A stretch of 64,000 nt of DNA from Pelodera strongyloides. Its lineage: Eukaryota; Nematoda; Chromadorea; Rhabditida; Rhabditidae. Numbering within the stretch: position 1 is the stretch's first letter; each line of letters starts with the position of its first letter. Positions 1 through 20,529 of the stretch are shown piece by piece. Location of the stretch: contig JAANDG010000229.1 of NCBI GenBank assembly GCA_036852015.1, positions 1 to 64,000 of the forward strand. The letters are read 5' to 3'. Position numbers and translations under genes: made by a program. The notes under the pieces were generated by a model. That model worked only from the letters and a program-made list of their open reading frames with translations. It did not search any database and was not told where the DNA came from.

Positions 1-947
1 CCTCTGGGCCACAGAAACAACGCACCGTCTCATTTTAATAGACAACCGTCTCTGGTAACTTTTTGCCAATATCTGGCTAATTTCTAGTTTCGGCTCTTTC
101 TACTACTGGTAGCTACAATTCTAAATGGAAATCAGTCAAAAAAGTTTTAAGAAACAAAATGCTACTCTTTACGCTTTAAGCTTTGTTACATATTGTTCAT
201 TAACTCCGTCTAGAAAATAGTGAATCAAATTTGGATTTATTGTTCTCTTATGTTTACTTGTCATATCCACGTTGATCACTTTTAAACGGGCAAGCTTTCT
301 AAAACATATTTTATATATGTTGGTAAATTCATATTCCAGAAGTTTGACAATACTTGTGGCATGCTGAGTGCGAAAGAGAGGCGAAAGACAACGTGATTTA
401 GAAAAGATAATGAGCGCACGATCTGCCTACGTATGTCAAATACAGGTATGCTTATTATTGTCACATTGTGGTTTTCGAGAGTTGTAACATGTGTCAAGTA
501 TAAAAGCAAGTTGAGGCATGAAGGCCTCCTTCATTAATTACGATATCAAACAAAATTTCAATGAAGTCTTGAGTATTGGCTCGGGCCTTCGTGAGACAGC
601 AAACAAAGAGTTGACAGCAGATTTGCTCCAACATTTATCCACTTTGCCAAGTAACCGCGCTTTTGATACGCCGCGCGAATGATTTTTTATTGACATTACT
701 CGGATATCAGCTTGAGCCCAAATATTGTTTGGTAATCACGCGATATTTATCCAGTTGGTTTGCAATGAAGAAAACCAGTCAATACTTTGTGTCCCCGTTT
801 CACTAAGGTTACTTCACTCATTTGAGCATTAGAAGTAGAAACCTCGCAGACCACCCACGATCCTATTATTTTCAATTCCTGAAAGTCTCCAGCAACTTTT
901 CTGACATTCTACGTTAACTATTTCAAATATACTCAACTAATTGCCAA
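1..947. other. 5' flank of gene 1, no gene seen
   Basis: AT-rich sequence with only short random open frames. I see no exon pairs with matching phase, no RNA gene and no repeat. It presumably holds the promoter and 5' UTR of the membrane-protein gene starting at 948, but no core promoter element can be singled out. Confidence 0.5.
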
Positions 948-3900
948 ATGATAGAGTCAACCCTATCACTTGATTCGCCCATGAGTTCAATAGAAAGTCC
1001 TGACAATATGGGGAGAACTTCACTAGGTCGTGGTCTATTATCTAGGTTTCCTGCCATGACAGATTTAAGAATTCCTATTACAATAGAAAGGGCCACGCGG
1101 TTTATTAAGGTAAGTAATCGTTTACTGCTCCATTCTACACGAAATAGTCTTCAAGCATAGAGCTCGCAGTTTCTTCCTTATGTCTAACCAGTCGCCAGGC
1201 GCGCATTTCACTACAACTTTTAGGGCTGCAATGTCGTGCTCGTTCTTTGCGGGTTGGCTGCCGCTGGTCTTGCTGGAAGTCAGTTCTCAAGCGTTGGAAT
1301 TGACAATTATCGGGATATCGATCTAAGGATATTGAATTGGATACATGTCTTAACAGGATTAGTGGGTGAGCACATGTAACCTATTTGAACAAAAGCAAAA
1401 ACTGTTGAATTTAGTAACAGTTTATATGAATGGTCCCTGTTTAGGTATCTACTCAATTGTTCGTAATCACGGCAGCATCGTTACCAAAACGTTGTACTGT
1501 GTGTCAATTGTCATAGGAATAGCATCAGCAATATTCTATGGATTTACAACGTACAGGGTAAGTATATCTGGATTCATTTCTAAATTGTAGCTGGTTATAT
1601 TTCCTGCCTTCTTTTACCCGTTATTTTTGAATGCAACATGAGGTTTGCAGACGCACTTTTACTTTTTTATGGTTTCTTTTATTTTATTTTATTTTAAACG
1701 CTTCTGAAGACAATTTCTATTAGGTGGTCGAAGCAAGGAGGTTACTTCGTTCATTGCAAAATGCAGCAGGGTTTGAAGCAGAGTTCGGTACCGAAGATGG
1801 TAACTATGCGGGACGAATAGTGATCAGCTCAATTATGATTGGAGTTCCAGGTATGTGCGTTTGCGTCTACGGCGCCATCCTCTTATTGGTTATGTCAGCT
1901 ACAAATTATCAAAACTAGTCAATCATTATTACGCAAACTCGACGGGTATAATATCCTCAATACTCACAGTTTCATTTTGCAGCTCTGGCCGCTCTCGTCG
2001 CTCTAATTGCAATTATCCTGCTGGATCGATTAGTTATTGTGGCCTACCCTGTAACCGCAAATCAATCGGTTTGTTCTAGATATTATTTATTTAATTGATG
2101 TGCATCCTTATTTAAATTGAGGACTTTTGAGGATGGAAGACTAAATAGAAATGTTCAATAAGACACAATAGTCAATATTCGTGTTCAGAGAGAAGTTGAA
2201 CAAGCTGCGGACAACAGTAAGAAAGCCATGGCAGCCATAGCAGTGATTAAGCTCTGCTTGGGTGTTGGTACATTGGGCCTTGCCGCTTACTTGGAATACG
2301 AACATGAAAAGGTGAACTGTTCGCCATCAGTCTTAATGTAAAACTCGAGTCGAGCGAACTGAAAGTGACTGTTATAATTCTTACAATTAGTAGCCCTGCG
2401 AGCGGGTCAATATTCATTAACTGTTGCCCTTATGTATATATAAACCATTTAGGTTGCCGGCGCCGATAACAGGTATATCAAGATCGCATTGGAGCACATT
2501 GCCGCAATGTTGGCTATTTGTTCCGCAGTGGTTGATCTATTCGCAGTGAAAGGGAAGAGGCAACAACTTCTGAACATGAAGGTTGGTATAATTTCTGTGA
2601 TTACATTACGTCTGGTTGGGCGGAGTTTAGTTTCTTTAAGAGGAGTGAAAACAATTCTACATTGGAAGCATGGACGCTATCTATAAAACGTCAAAGGAAA
2701 TAAATATCTAGACTGAATGCACATGTGACATGTCGTATAAGTATCGGCAACCTAAATGGTTTACATACTTCCAGGTAGCCCTTGCAATGTCAGTGATCGC
2801 TGCCACATGGACACTAAAAACGGTGGAACAGAACACGTTTCCATTCTACAAAAACGATCTCAAGTACTACTATCTGGCGAGAATGCAAAATGGTGTGTAA
2901 TTTTAATTATTCCAACATTTTTATACTGAGCAAATTGGTCATTTTTTAAAAGGAACTTACGTTCAGGTAAAAAAGGTGCACTTGAATAAAGTAAGGAATA
3001 ATACCTTTTTAATATGTTGCTTAATCTACAGATCCTTCAATCTCATCTACATCTGCACCTCGCTACATTATCGTTGTTGTCCATGGAGTTCTCATTGGCT
3101 GCTATTGTATCTTATTCTTTTTGTCTGCTCTATCCGCATTGGCTACCGGATCGTTCCTACAATCTGATTACCTTTCGCTAAACCAAAGGGAAGAGAGGGG
3201 AATGATTCTCCAAAGCAGGTAAAGTGAGCTAATTTGGGAAGTTTCTGAGTATTTGAATAAGTTTATGTTGTGATTCTGCTTGTTGAAACAACTATTTTTA
3301 CCTGTATTTCATACCGCTGTAACAGGTAAAGCGACTGCCGAAGAGTTATAAAATGCTATTTGTGCAGCCAATAATTACCTAATGTTAATATGCTTTAGAC
3401 TTCTCTCCGTGCTGCACTTTTTGTGGGGAGCATGTCTAATGGGTCTTTGCATCCTCGGATTGCTGGACTTATCATGGAGGGGTGAATTTCTCGGTGGAGA
3501 CCTTCTATGGCTCAGTGTCCTATTTGCAACCACTGGTATTCTCACATCGAACAATTACAGGTGAATACTGAATCGTTGTAAGAGGACTTTTGGTTAATAA
3601 GGGGTAACGCAGTCTATGTACGCCCAAGATTATGCCTACATATGTTCGGCAGCCTTTATAGGTACAACTAAGTGAATGCGTATGAGTTGTGAAAATACTC
3701 TAACCAAGAGTTCAGTGATTGTATTTGCAGCACAATGCTTAACACGCGATTCATTCTCAATATGATTTGCCTGGGAATAGCCGTGGAAAAAATGTGCGCG
3801 TCAGTGAATCTGATATATCAATTCTCCTCGTACCCAATCTATGTGGATGGACCAACAAAAGCGTTTGTTGGACAAATTGTGCTGATTTCCATTCAAACAG

Positions 3901-6527
3901 GAGTGAGTTTTTTGTTCGATATATTGCAGCCATAAGAAATTATGCACAACCTTTCCTTATTAGCGGAATAAAAGATTTCACATCGTTGATTAATATCCAT
4001 TGTGAGAAAAAAAAGGAATGTGCGCATATGCAGTAAAATAAGCTAGTTCATAAAAGATGCCTTTTCGTTTCTATGATTTAATATTAATTACTATAGGTTT
4101 TTGCTGCTGAGTGCCTAACGGCTCTTGCGTCCTTGATAATCTACGGCCGTGCTTTGGTCAGACAACCGTCAAATACATACAGACATTCAACCGGTCAGTC
4201 AGCTACTTCATGTAAACATACGTAACACTCTGTTATTGACTATTATGAATCCCTTCATTGAACCTAAGCAATGTTATTCGCAAAGAACTAGACCTTTCTG
4301 ATAAGGAGTAAAAATAGGGAGAAAAGAGGGAGTCCTGGCGTGTAATTTCTTATCTGCAGACGTACTAGTAGTGAAATGGTACAAAATAATTTAGAAGGTT
4401 TATTTCCGATCAAATGTGTGCTCAGTCACATGAATTTATGCACTTTGTAAATGCTACAATGAAAGAAAATTGCGCCATTATTTCCCATTGCAAAATCAGT
4501 GGCATGACATCAAGAAACGACAACTACTAAAAGACGAGAGAATTATGGGAAACGTCAAACGGTCCAAAACTAAAATGTGTTTCCAGCAATTCACACATTC
4601 TTCTCATTGGGAACGCTGTTCTATGCTATCGTTATGACTGGTTGTTATGTGGTCTTTGAACTCGGAAAGTGGAGGTATAATGAGGTGAGCAGTCTCTATT
4701 ATTATATAGCTTCTCAAAGAAACTGTAAAAAAATAACATGCGCGATTCACAATGTGTTCACTAAACCTATGGCTAGCTTCCTTCAGATTCCCGTTGAAGT
4801 ACCCTTCTTCCGCTTGGGCAACGGACCACTCGCTGGTGGTGTTTTCGTGTTCCAGGTACTGTTGTTTATTATTTAACAGACAGAAATGTTTGTGCTGTCT
4901 GCATCAGATCGAAGAGATCCTTTCAATAAATTCAGTGAAAAACATAAGTAGTAAACTGTTTGCTTAAGCTCTTCTGCGTGTGCTATCCACGTTTCTTGGC
5001 TGCATCTTCTATTCTACACATCGTTGTGGCCGCAATTGCGCATTTTACAATTTCATCGGCAATGACAAACACCTTCTACTTCGTGAGTTCATTAATTTGG
5101 TATCTGATCCTCGTATAATTTCTCGCTAACCGATAAAAAAATGCATTTTTACGTAATTCACAGCGGGTACTAAAAGCATGCTCTTGATTTCGAGAAAGGG
5201 TCCTCTAATAGCATACAAATTCAGTTCACTCTACTGCAATCCAAGGACCTGATTAGAGCAACGTCGCAGCAGGAAACCATCTTCCAGGTTATTTACAGCG
5301 TCATATTTTCATCACGCATGACTTACTGGTGCTCATGTTCTTATGCAAGTGTTCATTCGTGTTAGTTAACAACCAAATTTCAGGTGGCAATTATACTCGC
5401 AGCAGGTGCCACCTTGGCCTGCGCGATTGCAACAGTTTCCGGCGTCATTTGTGCACTTAGGTGAGTAAACACATGCAGCTTTAAAAAAAAAACTTGAACT
5501 GTGGTGAAGTTTGGTGGAAAATTTTCTTAATTGTATTTGTTCAACACTAATCGAACCTCTTTTCACTTAATCGGTGGTATCTCGCTTGCATGTGGGGATG
5601 AAAAACGTCTGATAGACAAAACAATAAGAGTGGAACTTCTTGTGTGTTCGGTTTTCGTACGTTAGGTGCAAATAATATAAAATAATCTTCCTAGATCATC
5701 GTACATCCTGCATCACAAATCAGCCAGTACAAATTCGACCGTGGTTGCTCCACTAGAGGAAAACTTCGGTGGAAGTATCAGATTTATGGTAGGATCACAC
5801 AGCGCCATGCCACCTGGCACCTCTCCGGTAAGAACAGAAACCCACTATTATTAAGTTAGTAGCAATAACCGTTAAGAAAGAGGCCACATAGAAAGAGGCC
5901 CAGTAGTACCATGATAACGTTTTCGAAACGTAAAGAATGGTTACCTAGGATCGTCGCAGCATCTATGTTTAAAGGTAATCAATTACAGTTTGCAGTGGGA
6001 CCAACAATTAATTACACCACAAGTAATAACATCCTGTTTTATTCAACAATTATTACCATTTGCCTACGCACAATATTACTCAGTATAGCATGGTAGCCAG
6101 TGACTAAAGGTTGGCAAACTTAGTTAAGACTAATAACGTTTCCTAGGTTCCGATGGTACCCATGGAGGAGCAATCGGTATACTGGAGCGCAGATGAAAAC
6201 CCCTTTTACTATCACACTTCTAAACGATTCTACGGACAACCATACCAGATTGAGTCCGGGTAAGCTATTTGGTAACTGTCTTTGCTGGTATGGTGAATAT
6301 GTTATGTATAATTTTAAGGTACTGCTCACTTTCAACATCAACTGACTTGATAAGTCAAGTAGAGTGATCTATTAGCAATGAAGGACAATGTGCTAACCAA
6401 TGAATAATTTTGTAGGTTCTATGGATATGCTCTAGCAAATCCGAACCAGGGCGTCCATCACCACAGGCGGCTAGCTTCACATGCAGTACAAACACAATTA
6501 GGCCACACATTTGAGGAGGACCGATAA
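948..6527 (+). CDS. Multi-pass membrane protein, 20 exons, 798 aa, function unknown
   Basis: Exons: 948-1109, 1224-1365, 1445-1557, 1724-1850, 1983-2068, 2189-2311, 2453-2581, 2775-2892, 3032-3218, 3399-3560, 3731-3902, 4097-4193, 4587-4684, 4787-4855, 4969-5082, 5225-5287, 5384-5460, 5695-5827, 6147-6259, 6416-6527. Every junction is GT-AG and every phase joins, giving 2397 nt from ATG to TAA. The first ~54 residues are polar and Ser-rich. About 14 to 16 hydrophobic segments follow between residues ~55 and ~680, then a ~120-residue polar tail rich in Tyr, His and Gln. Segments seem to recur in groups of four, with similar openings (RILNWIHVLTGL, RYIKIALEHIAAML, RFILNMICLGIAV), suggesting duplicated four-span modules. 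There is no obvious signal peptide, catalytic motif or known transporter signature. I do not recognise the family; a nematode-restricted membrane protein is likely. The ATG at 948 is the first in frame in exon 1 and no upstream exon is evident. Confidence 0.85.
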
Positions 6528-7522
6528 TTAAGGCACCACTAATCATCTGCGTTCCGGTTGTTTGCTTTTATGGATTTACTTCTAGTTACTGGTGAACTGC
6601 ATACAAATAACAGCCTTCAATTACAATCACAGCCCTTTTGTAACGGTTCTTATCTACAATATTCTTCAAAATACATCGATTAAAAGGCTCAGTCGAAACG
6701 TCATAAACAATCAATGTCTGTCTTAATTCTCTTGAAAAGTAATATTTACTACATTGCCTAATTTAGATAAATTTCTTCTTACAATTGGTTTGTAAATCTT
6801 CACTACAAGACAAATGCTAGCCTCCTTGCTCAATATATGTTTCTTTTCTTACCGTAATTATCTTTCATTTAATCAGTATGTCTTTAGCTTAACCCTTCTA
6901 CTTTCGCCCCAAATCCTTTCAATTTGCCTAATTAATTTGCCAAAATATCCCCAAAGTTTGAATATGGTTCTACAAACTACTCTTCGTAAGGTTTATGTGG
7001 GAATTAATGAAGCCGGGATGAAATTTCTTACTCATCTATTTTTCATATTTGTGAAATGCCAATCGACTCACTATCGATTTCTATCGATCGAACTTACGTA
7101 GAATAAATAGAAGAAAAGTCCTAAGTTGCTAGATTGTAGAATTAGATTCACTCAGTGTGCTAAGGGCGAAATAATCGCCAAAAAGAACAGAGGTTATTTT
7201 TTCGGAACATTGGAGTTACGTTGTGAACTTTTGCCCATAGCACTTGGGAGTTTTACGCTTCGTTTGTTGATGTATGTAAATAATGAGATGCTCTATTTTC
7301 TTTTGTACGCATTCAGTAAAAATTGTTTTGTTTCTATTTGTGGTTGTGATGGGCTGCTTTGATCAGAAAAGAAAAGGCAGAAAAATAGAGTGGATGTGAA
7401 AAACAATAAATATTAGTTGTCGCTTACCCTTTACGGCCAAAAGCATATAAATATCACCAATGAGACAGGAAGGCGCAATCGATAGTCTCAATATAACCAA
7501 TCTCACAGTAATCAATAAACTG
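6528..7522. other. Intergenic, no gene seen
   Basis: AT-rich spacer after gene 1. Possible AATAAA polyadenylation signals occur near 7102 and 7405, but no 3' end is certain. I looked here on the minus strand for the missing 3' exons of the Rab-like gene (QERF, NKxD, C-terminal Cys) and did not find them. Confidence 0.4.
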
Positions 7523-7528
7523 ACTTAC

Positions 7529-7899
7529 CAGAAATATCCCACATTTGTAATTGTACCATTTTGTCTTCATCGAGTACCATGATTTTGAGTGCGAAGTCGA
7601 CTCCGATCTAGATACAGGACAGATTAACATGTGAATTGAACAAGCTCTAGTTAGAAGAACACTGCTTAAATAAAATGCATTATTACTTGACAAAAAAAAC
7701 ATTGGAAGGGATGTTTTCTTGTATGTACAACCATTGGTTAAAGAAAAACATTAAAACGTACAGTGGCCTTGTAATTTGCGCTGAATACGTTGTGTATGAA
7801 TCGTCTGATGATTGATGTTTTCCCTGTTGCCGGATCTCCGATGATCAGGATTTTGTAACAGAACGTTTTCTTTTGTGGAGTAAGCGAGGAACATCCGGC
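7529..7899 (-). pseudogene. Rab-family small GTPase (Rab32/38-like), partial: two exons visible
   Basis: Minus-strand exon 7762-7899 (138 nt, acceptor CTTTAG, donor GTACGT) reads ...CYKILIIGDPATGKTS... and ends KAT. Exon 7529-7607 (79 nt) continues IGVDFALKIM...LQMWDISG with donor GTAAGT. Joined in phase they give the G1 P-loop GDPATGKT, the switch I segment YKATIGVDFAL and the start of G3 (WDISG). VDFALK is typical of the Rab32/Rab38/Rab29 branch, which in worms serves lysosome-related organelles; that role is known for the family and only inferred here. An initiator exon and the QERF, NKxD, SAK and C-terminal cysteine exons are not found on either side, so this is a truncated gene, or one with distant exons I could not see. 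P-loop and switch residues look intact, which argues against an old pseudogene. Confidence 0.72.
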
Positions 7900-7905
7900 C
7901 TAAAG

Positions 7906-10250
7906 AAAATTTGTGTTTTTTTTTATTCGAACTTTTTTTCACATAATCGGCATTGTTGATGCTGCAGACGAAGATAAATTTACAATATTGATGCGGATGT
8001 ATCATTCAAATTTTTCGATAGGTAAACTCGGTTTAAGGCCTGCATTCAACAAGAAAGTCAGTGCATGTGCCAGGTTTCAGCAGTTTTTCGCTAGGCTACA
8101 TTTAACCGGATTTCACAAAAACGATTGTTTATCGATAAAAATCAACGCACCTCAGTCATTTCTCTGTATTGTCGAAGGATGGACAGCAGCTGAATGATAC
8201 GTTATCAGGACAAGACTGCTGAAAGGTCCAGTGGCCTATCGGGCTTATCAAAGAACACAACTGATAGGCTGTGCCATATTGGTAGGAGGTGAGGTAGTAG
8301 TAGAGCCTCAGGAAACATCGGTTGATATCCACATCTGATACTATTTCCTATGCCTTCTTCCTTGCCTACCTATTATTGCCGTAGAAAAAGGTTGCCATTG
8401 GCATAAATCAGAAAAGAATGGTCAAGTTACTTGTTACGTTTAAATTTGTTTTATCAAGAAACCATTGGATTCATACTTCATACGGTAACCCAGGTTGTGA
8501 GACGCACGAGTAAGAACATGTCTTAGTTTTTACAACAAAAAAAAACCTGCGAATGCCAATAGTTTATTTGAATAGAAAAACGAGTCATCTTCAACTAGTT
8601 CTTGATAGAATGTTTTTATGACATTTAATAACCATATTTAATTCAGATGCACTAAAGTCATGCACGGTAGTTGTATTTAACCACTAGTTTCTTGTTCTCC
8701 GTGCTTTTTATATTTTACAATGTTGGCCGACTTTTTCTAGTGATTTACAACACATACGACATGTTGTCATTGGCCGGAAGGTTCGATATATTTTAATAAA
8801 ATCTGTTAATTTTGCTGCCGATATCGCTCACTACGCGAATTAGAAAGAGGACGAAAAAATGTCGAAACAAGATTAGAACAAGGAAAGATTAATTGATTAC
8901 AAGGCAGTTTTTTAGTGATAGCATATCGGCAGACAGAGACTGAGGTTCTTCATTCATAGTGAACCTTTAATATGTCAAATTGACTTTTTTTATGCTACAT
9001 CGCCTTTTTTACCTCTACTGAATGTTTGAAATTCGTCACTGTGCACATTTTCAGTTTTTCACTCACATGAAAACTTTTTTTTTTTAGAAAATATTTGGGA
9101 TTTCAGATTTATCGTCGCAGAAATAATCCTGACTAGTATTATATTGAGTATAATGTGTAAAGGAGTGATCTGCACTAAAATAGAATAAATAATCATTATA
9201 TAAAAGTTACGATTGTTTCTGATACATCCTTCAACTCATCTAGCGAAACAAAAACAACCATTTTTACGGCTATCACATTTGATCCATGCTATACAATCTT
9301 ATCAAGGAAAAAGTATGTTTGTTCTGGTCATATGAGCAGCTCATTGTTAGGTCAAAGAATATGTCCATCATTACCATTTTCAACATTTTTTTTATAACAC
9401 GACGTCTTTTCGCTTCTGCAAGATTGATTTAATTGACTTCGGATCAGATACAGGTTTTTGGCGATTTTATGTGCCCTTGACGATTTTGACGACGACGATA
9501 TTTAAAAGTAGACGTGAAGCTTTAGTCGCATGTAAATTGTGTGAACCTAGTAAACTTGGGTCCATATCCACCGCTCCTTTTTTCGACGATAAACTAATGA
9601 TTTATAAGACCAAACACCGGGAGAGCAGAGCTATGAAGTCAAACGATCAGTGTTCCGCATTTATTTATTTATGCACTATCAGCGTTTTAGTGAATGGTCA
9701 AATATCTAATGAGCAAAAGTTAATTGTCGATGCGCCTAGGGGAGTCCAAACTTTCCCTAAGCAAAGTGATGACTACATCCATATAGTGCCACCTTTGTTA
9801 GCAAGGTATATTGCATCGTAGTAGCTAACCAGGGTGCGCGATCTTTCATAATTGCGCTATGTAATGAAGTGTGTAGTTTGGCGCGCTGGTGGTTTCTGAA
9901 CTTAGATTGACAATTGCTATTATCCTGTTCACACAACTCAAATCACAATTACGGCAGTTACGTACGCTTCTTTTAGTAAACGCAAGTAATTACTCTTATG
10001 TAGTTTTGTCTTGCTTTGTGTGCGTTCTACCCAACTCCTACTTTTATGTATGCATGTTGATCACATAACTATATTCGTTTTTTTTGTGTGGAATTGCTTA
10101 CAAAAGACGTAAGCTCGATAATAAAAAAAGCAAACTTATTTATTTCGATGCAGATTATCTTACTGAAATTAGTCCACACCTATATTCAACAAATTTGAAT
10201 AATGTATTCAGGTTAGCTTTTGGTTGTAGTTAATCAACTGTATCTTTTCG
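7906..10250. other. Intergenic, one doubtful ORF
   Basis: AT-rich sequence upstream of the Rab-like exons (minus strand) and far upstream of the ABC transporter (plus strand). It should contain the N-terminal exon of the Rab gene if that gene is live. A 116-codon plus-strand frame at 9471-9821 has no recognisable motif and ordinary composition; I treat it as chance. Confidence 0.4.
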
Positions 10251-10252
10251 CA

Positions 10253-10397
<145 letters not shown>

Positions 10398-10977
10398 CGG
10401 AACCCTCATCCCTCATCAAATTTTCTACTCATATGTATATGACTGCTACAAAATAGTTCGTTATCTCTGCCATGTAAATAGGTTCAAGATGTTGCAAACA
10501 TATCATGGTTTGTTTTATATAGTTTCATGGTTTCCCCTTATTTTCATGTAATTGTGTTTTGACGTCGGTATGTTAGCGTGGGGTCAAAGGTTATTGACAA
10601 ACTTAGCACGGGGTATGTGTCCAATATGCACACTGCCTGTCGTGTTACCCGCTGGTTATTAAATCAATTAGTGTGGGGAGCCTTCGGCGCGATCGGTTAT
10701 ATTTTCGAAAAGAGACAGACATTTTGGCGGGAATTTCTTCAGAATCATCTTTGGATATGAACCATTTTCTCCCTTTTTGGCTTCCCGTCATCATTAACCA
10801 TAGATTTTTGTATTCCCTCGCTGCATACTTCTCATATTGATTGCCAAATCTCTGTAAAATTCGTCAGTTGCTGTTGGAAATCTCAACTCACTTAGGTGCT
10901 GCTTCCTTTTCTGCCTTGTTGCTAGTTTTCTTTCATTCGCCGGGGTGTTTTTCTTATATGTATAATTATTGTACTAG

Positions 10978-10993
10978 TGAATTTTTATTCCAG
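10978..10993 (+). promoter_or_regulatory. Possible spliced-leader trans-splice acceptor of the ABCC gene
   Basis: A TTTTTATTCCAG tract ends at 10993, 71 nt before the ATG at 11065, with no in-frame coding upstream. Nematode mRNAs often receive a spliced leader at such an acceptor. It could equally be the 3' site of a 5' UTR intron. Confidence 0.4.
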
Positions 10994-11064
10994 AGGTGCA
11001 ATTTTGTGTGGCGTGATCGGCAGTGTTCGCGAGGAAAGTGTGAAAGGGCCGTGTTCGATCTCGA

Positions 11065-19575
<8,511 letters not shown>

Positions 19576-20360
19576 ATTGGCTTTTAAGTAGACACTGTTT
19601 CGTGTTCCTGTTTCATGTACGGGCACGCTCAATTCCTATTTCCATATCGCTTTCCTAAACTGAGCACTGGGCTATGAAAAGTTTATAATATTTACTGAAT
19701 TTCCTCTGGGCTGTCTCTTGATCGCATGTTCTGTGCTATGCCACTATATGTTTATACTCAATTGGATTTGTTGAGTATTTGGCCCTTGTATTTGTCCATA
19801 ATCATTAATATCAGCTGCACCTCGTGTTGATGTGAATGTATCTTTGCATATTTGTGTAATACTCTCTTGTCTTGCGCTTCTTTCGTTTGGCGCGTGATTA
19901 TGTAACCGAGAGAATTAAACTACAGGTCTGGTTATTCAAACATCATTGGTTTTATCATTTCTTGTTACATGCTTAATGTTTTACCGCTATTTTGTTTTAT
20001 TCTTGTTGCATTGTTTCCATGCGACTAATGTTTTTGAATAAGCAATCAGGGTGAATAGTGAATTTTAGAACTGATAAAAGTTTAAGATTGCTAGTTTAGA
20101 CGTATACGTTGCATTCTCTCATTAGTTAATAATTTTTAATAATCTTGCATGCCCAATGTTTTATTAGATGATGAATCACGTGAATTAGATTTTAACTAGA
20201 ATTATATGTTTGCGGCATTCTTTCTTCCTTCATGCCCTGCTCGACAACCTTTTCTTTCGTGTGAATTGTAAGCTTAATTTAATAAATATATTTTATTTGT
20301 TTGGTTTTGTGTTGTCCAGTAAGAAATTAGTTCTGGTTACACTCGGCACTATGTTTTGGT
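19576..20360 (+). other. 3' UTR and downstream flank of the ABCC gene
   Basis: Sequence after the TGA with candidate polyadenylation signals ATTAAA at 19914-19919 and AATAAA at 20281-20286. No other gene is visible before the tandem array that begins near 20.5 kb. Confidence 0.5.
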
Positions 20361-20529
20361 AACGTAAGCTTTTGGTTGGATTGCAGTATTTGGGTTGTTT
20401 ACACGGAAAAGCCTTAAGCGCAATGTCTAGAACCGTTCAATTCCTTCACAGCTGTTGCAACATGGTACTTTGTTACCAAAGCATGAATGTCCTCGGTGCG
20501 CATCATGGAGACATTTTCATCCTGTGTAT

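Noticed and set aside
9471..9821. 116-codon plus-strand frame
   Set aside because: No motif, no splice context and ordinary intergenic composition; not enough to call a gene.
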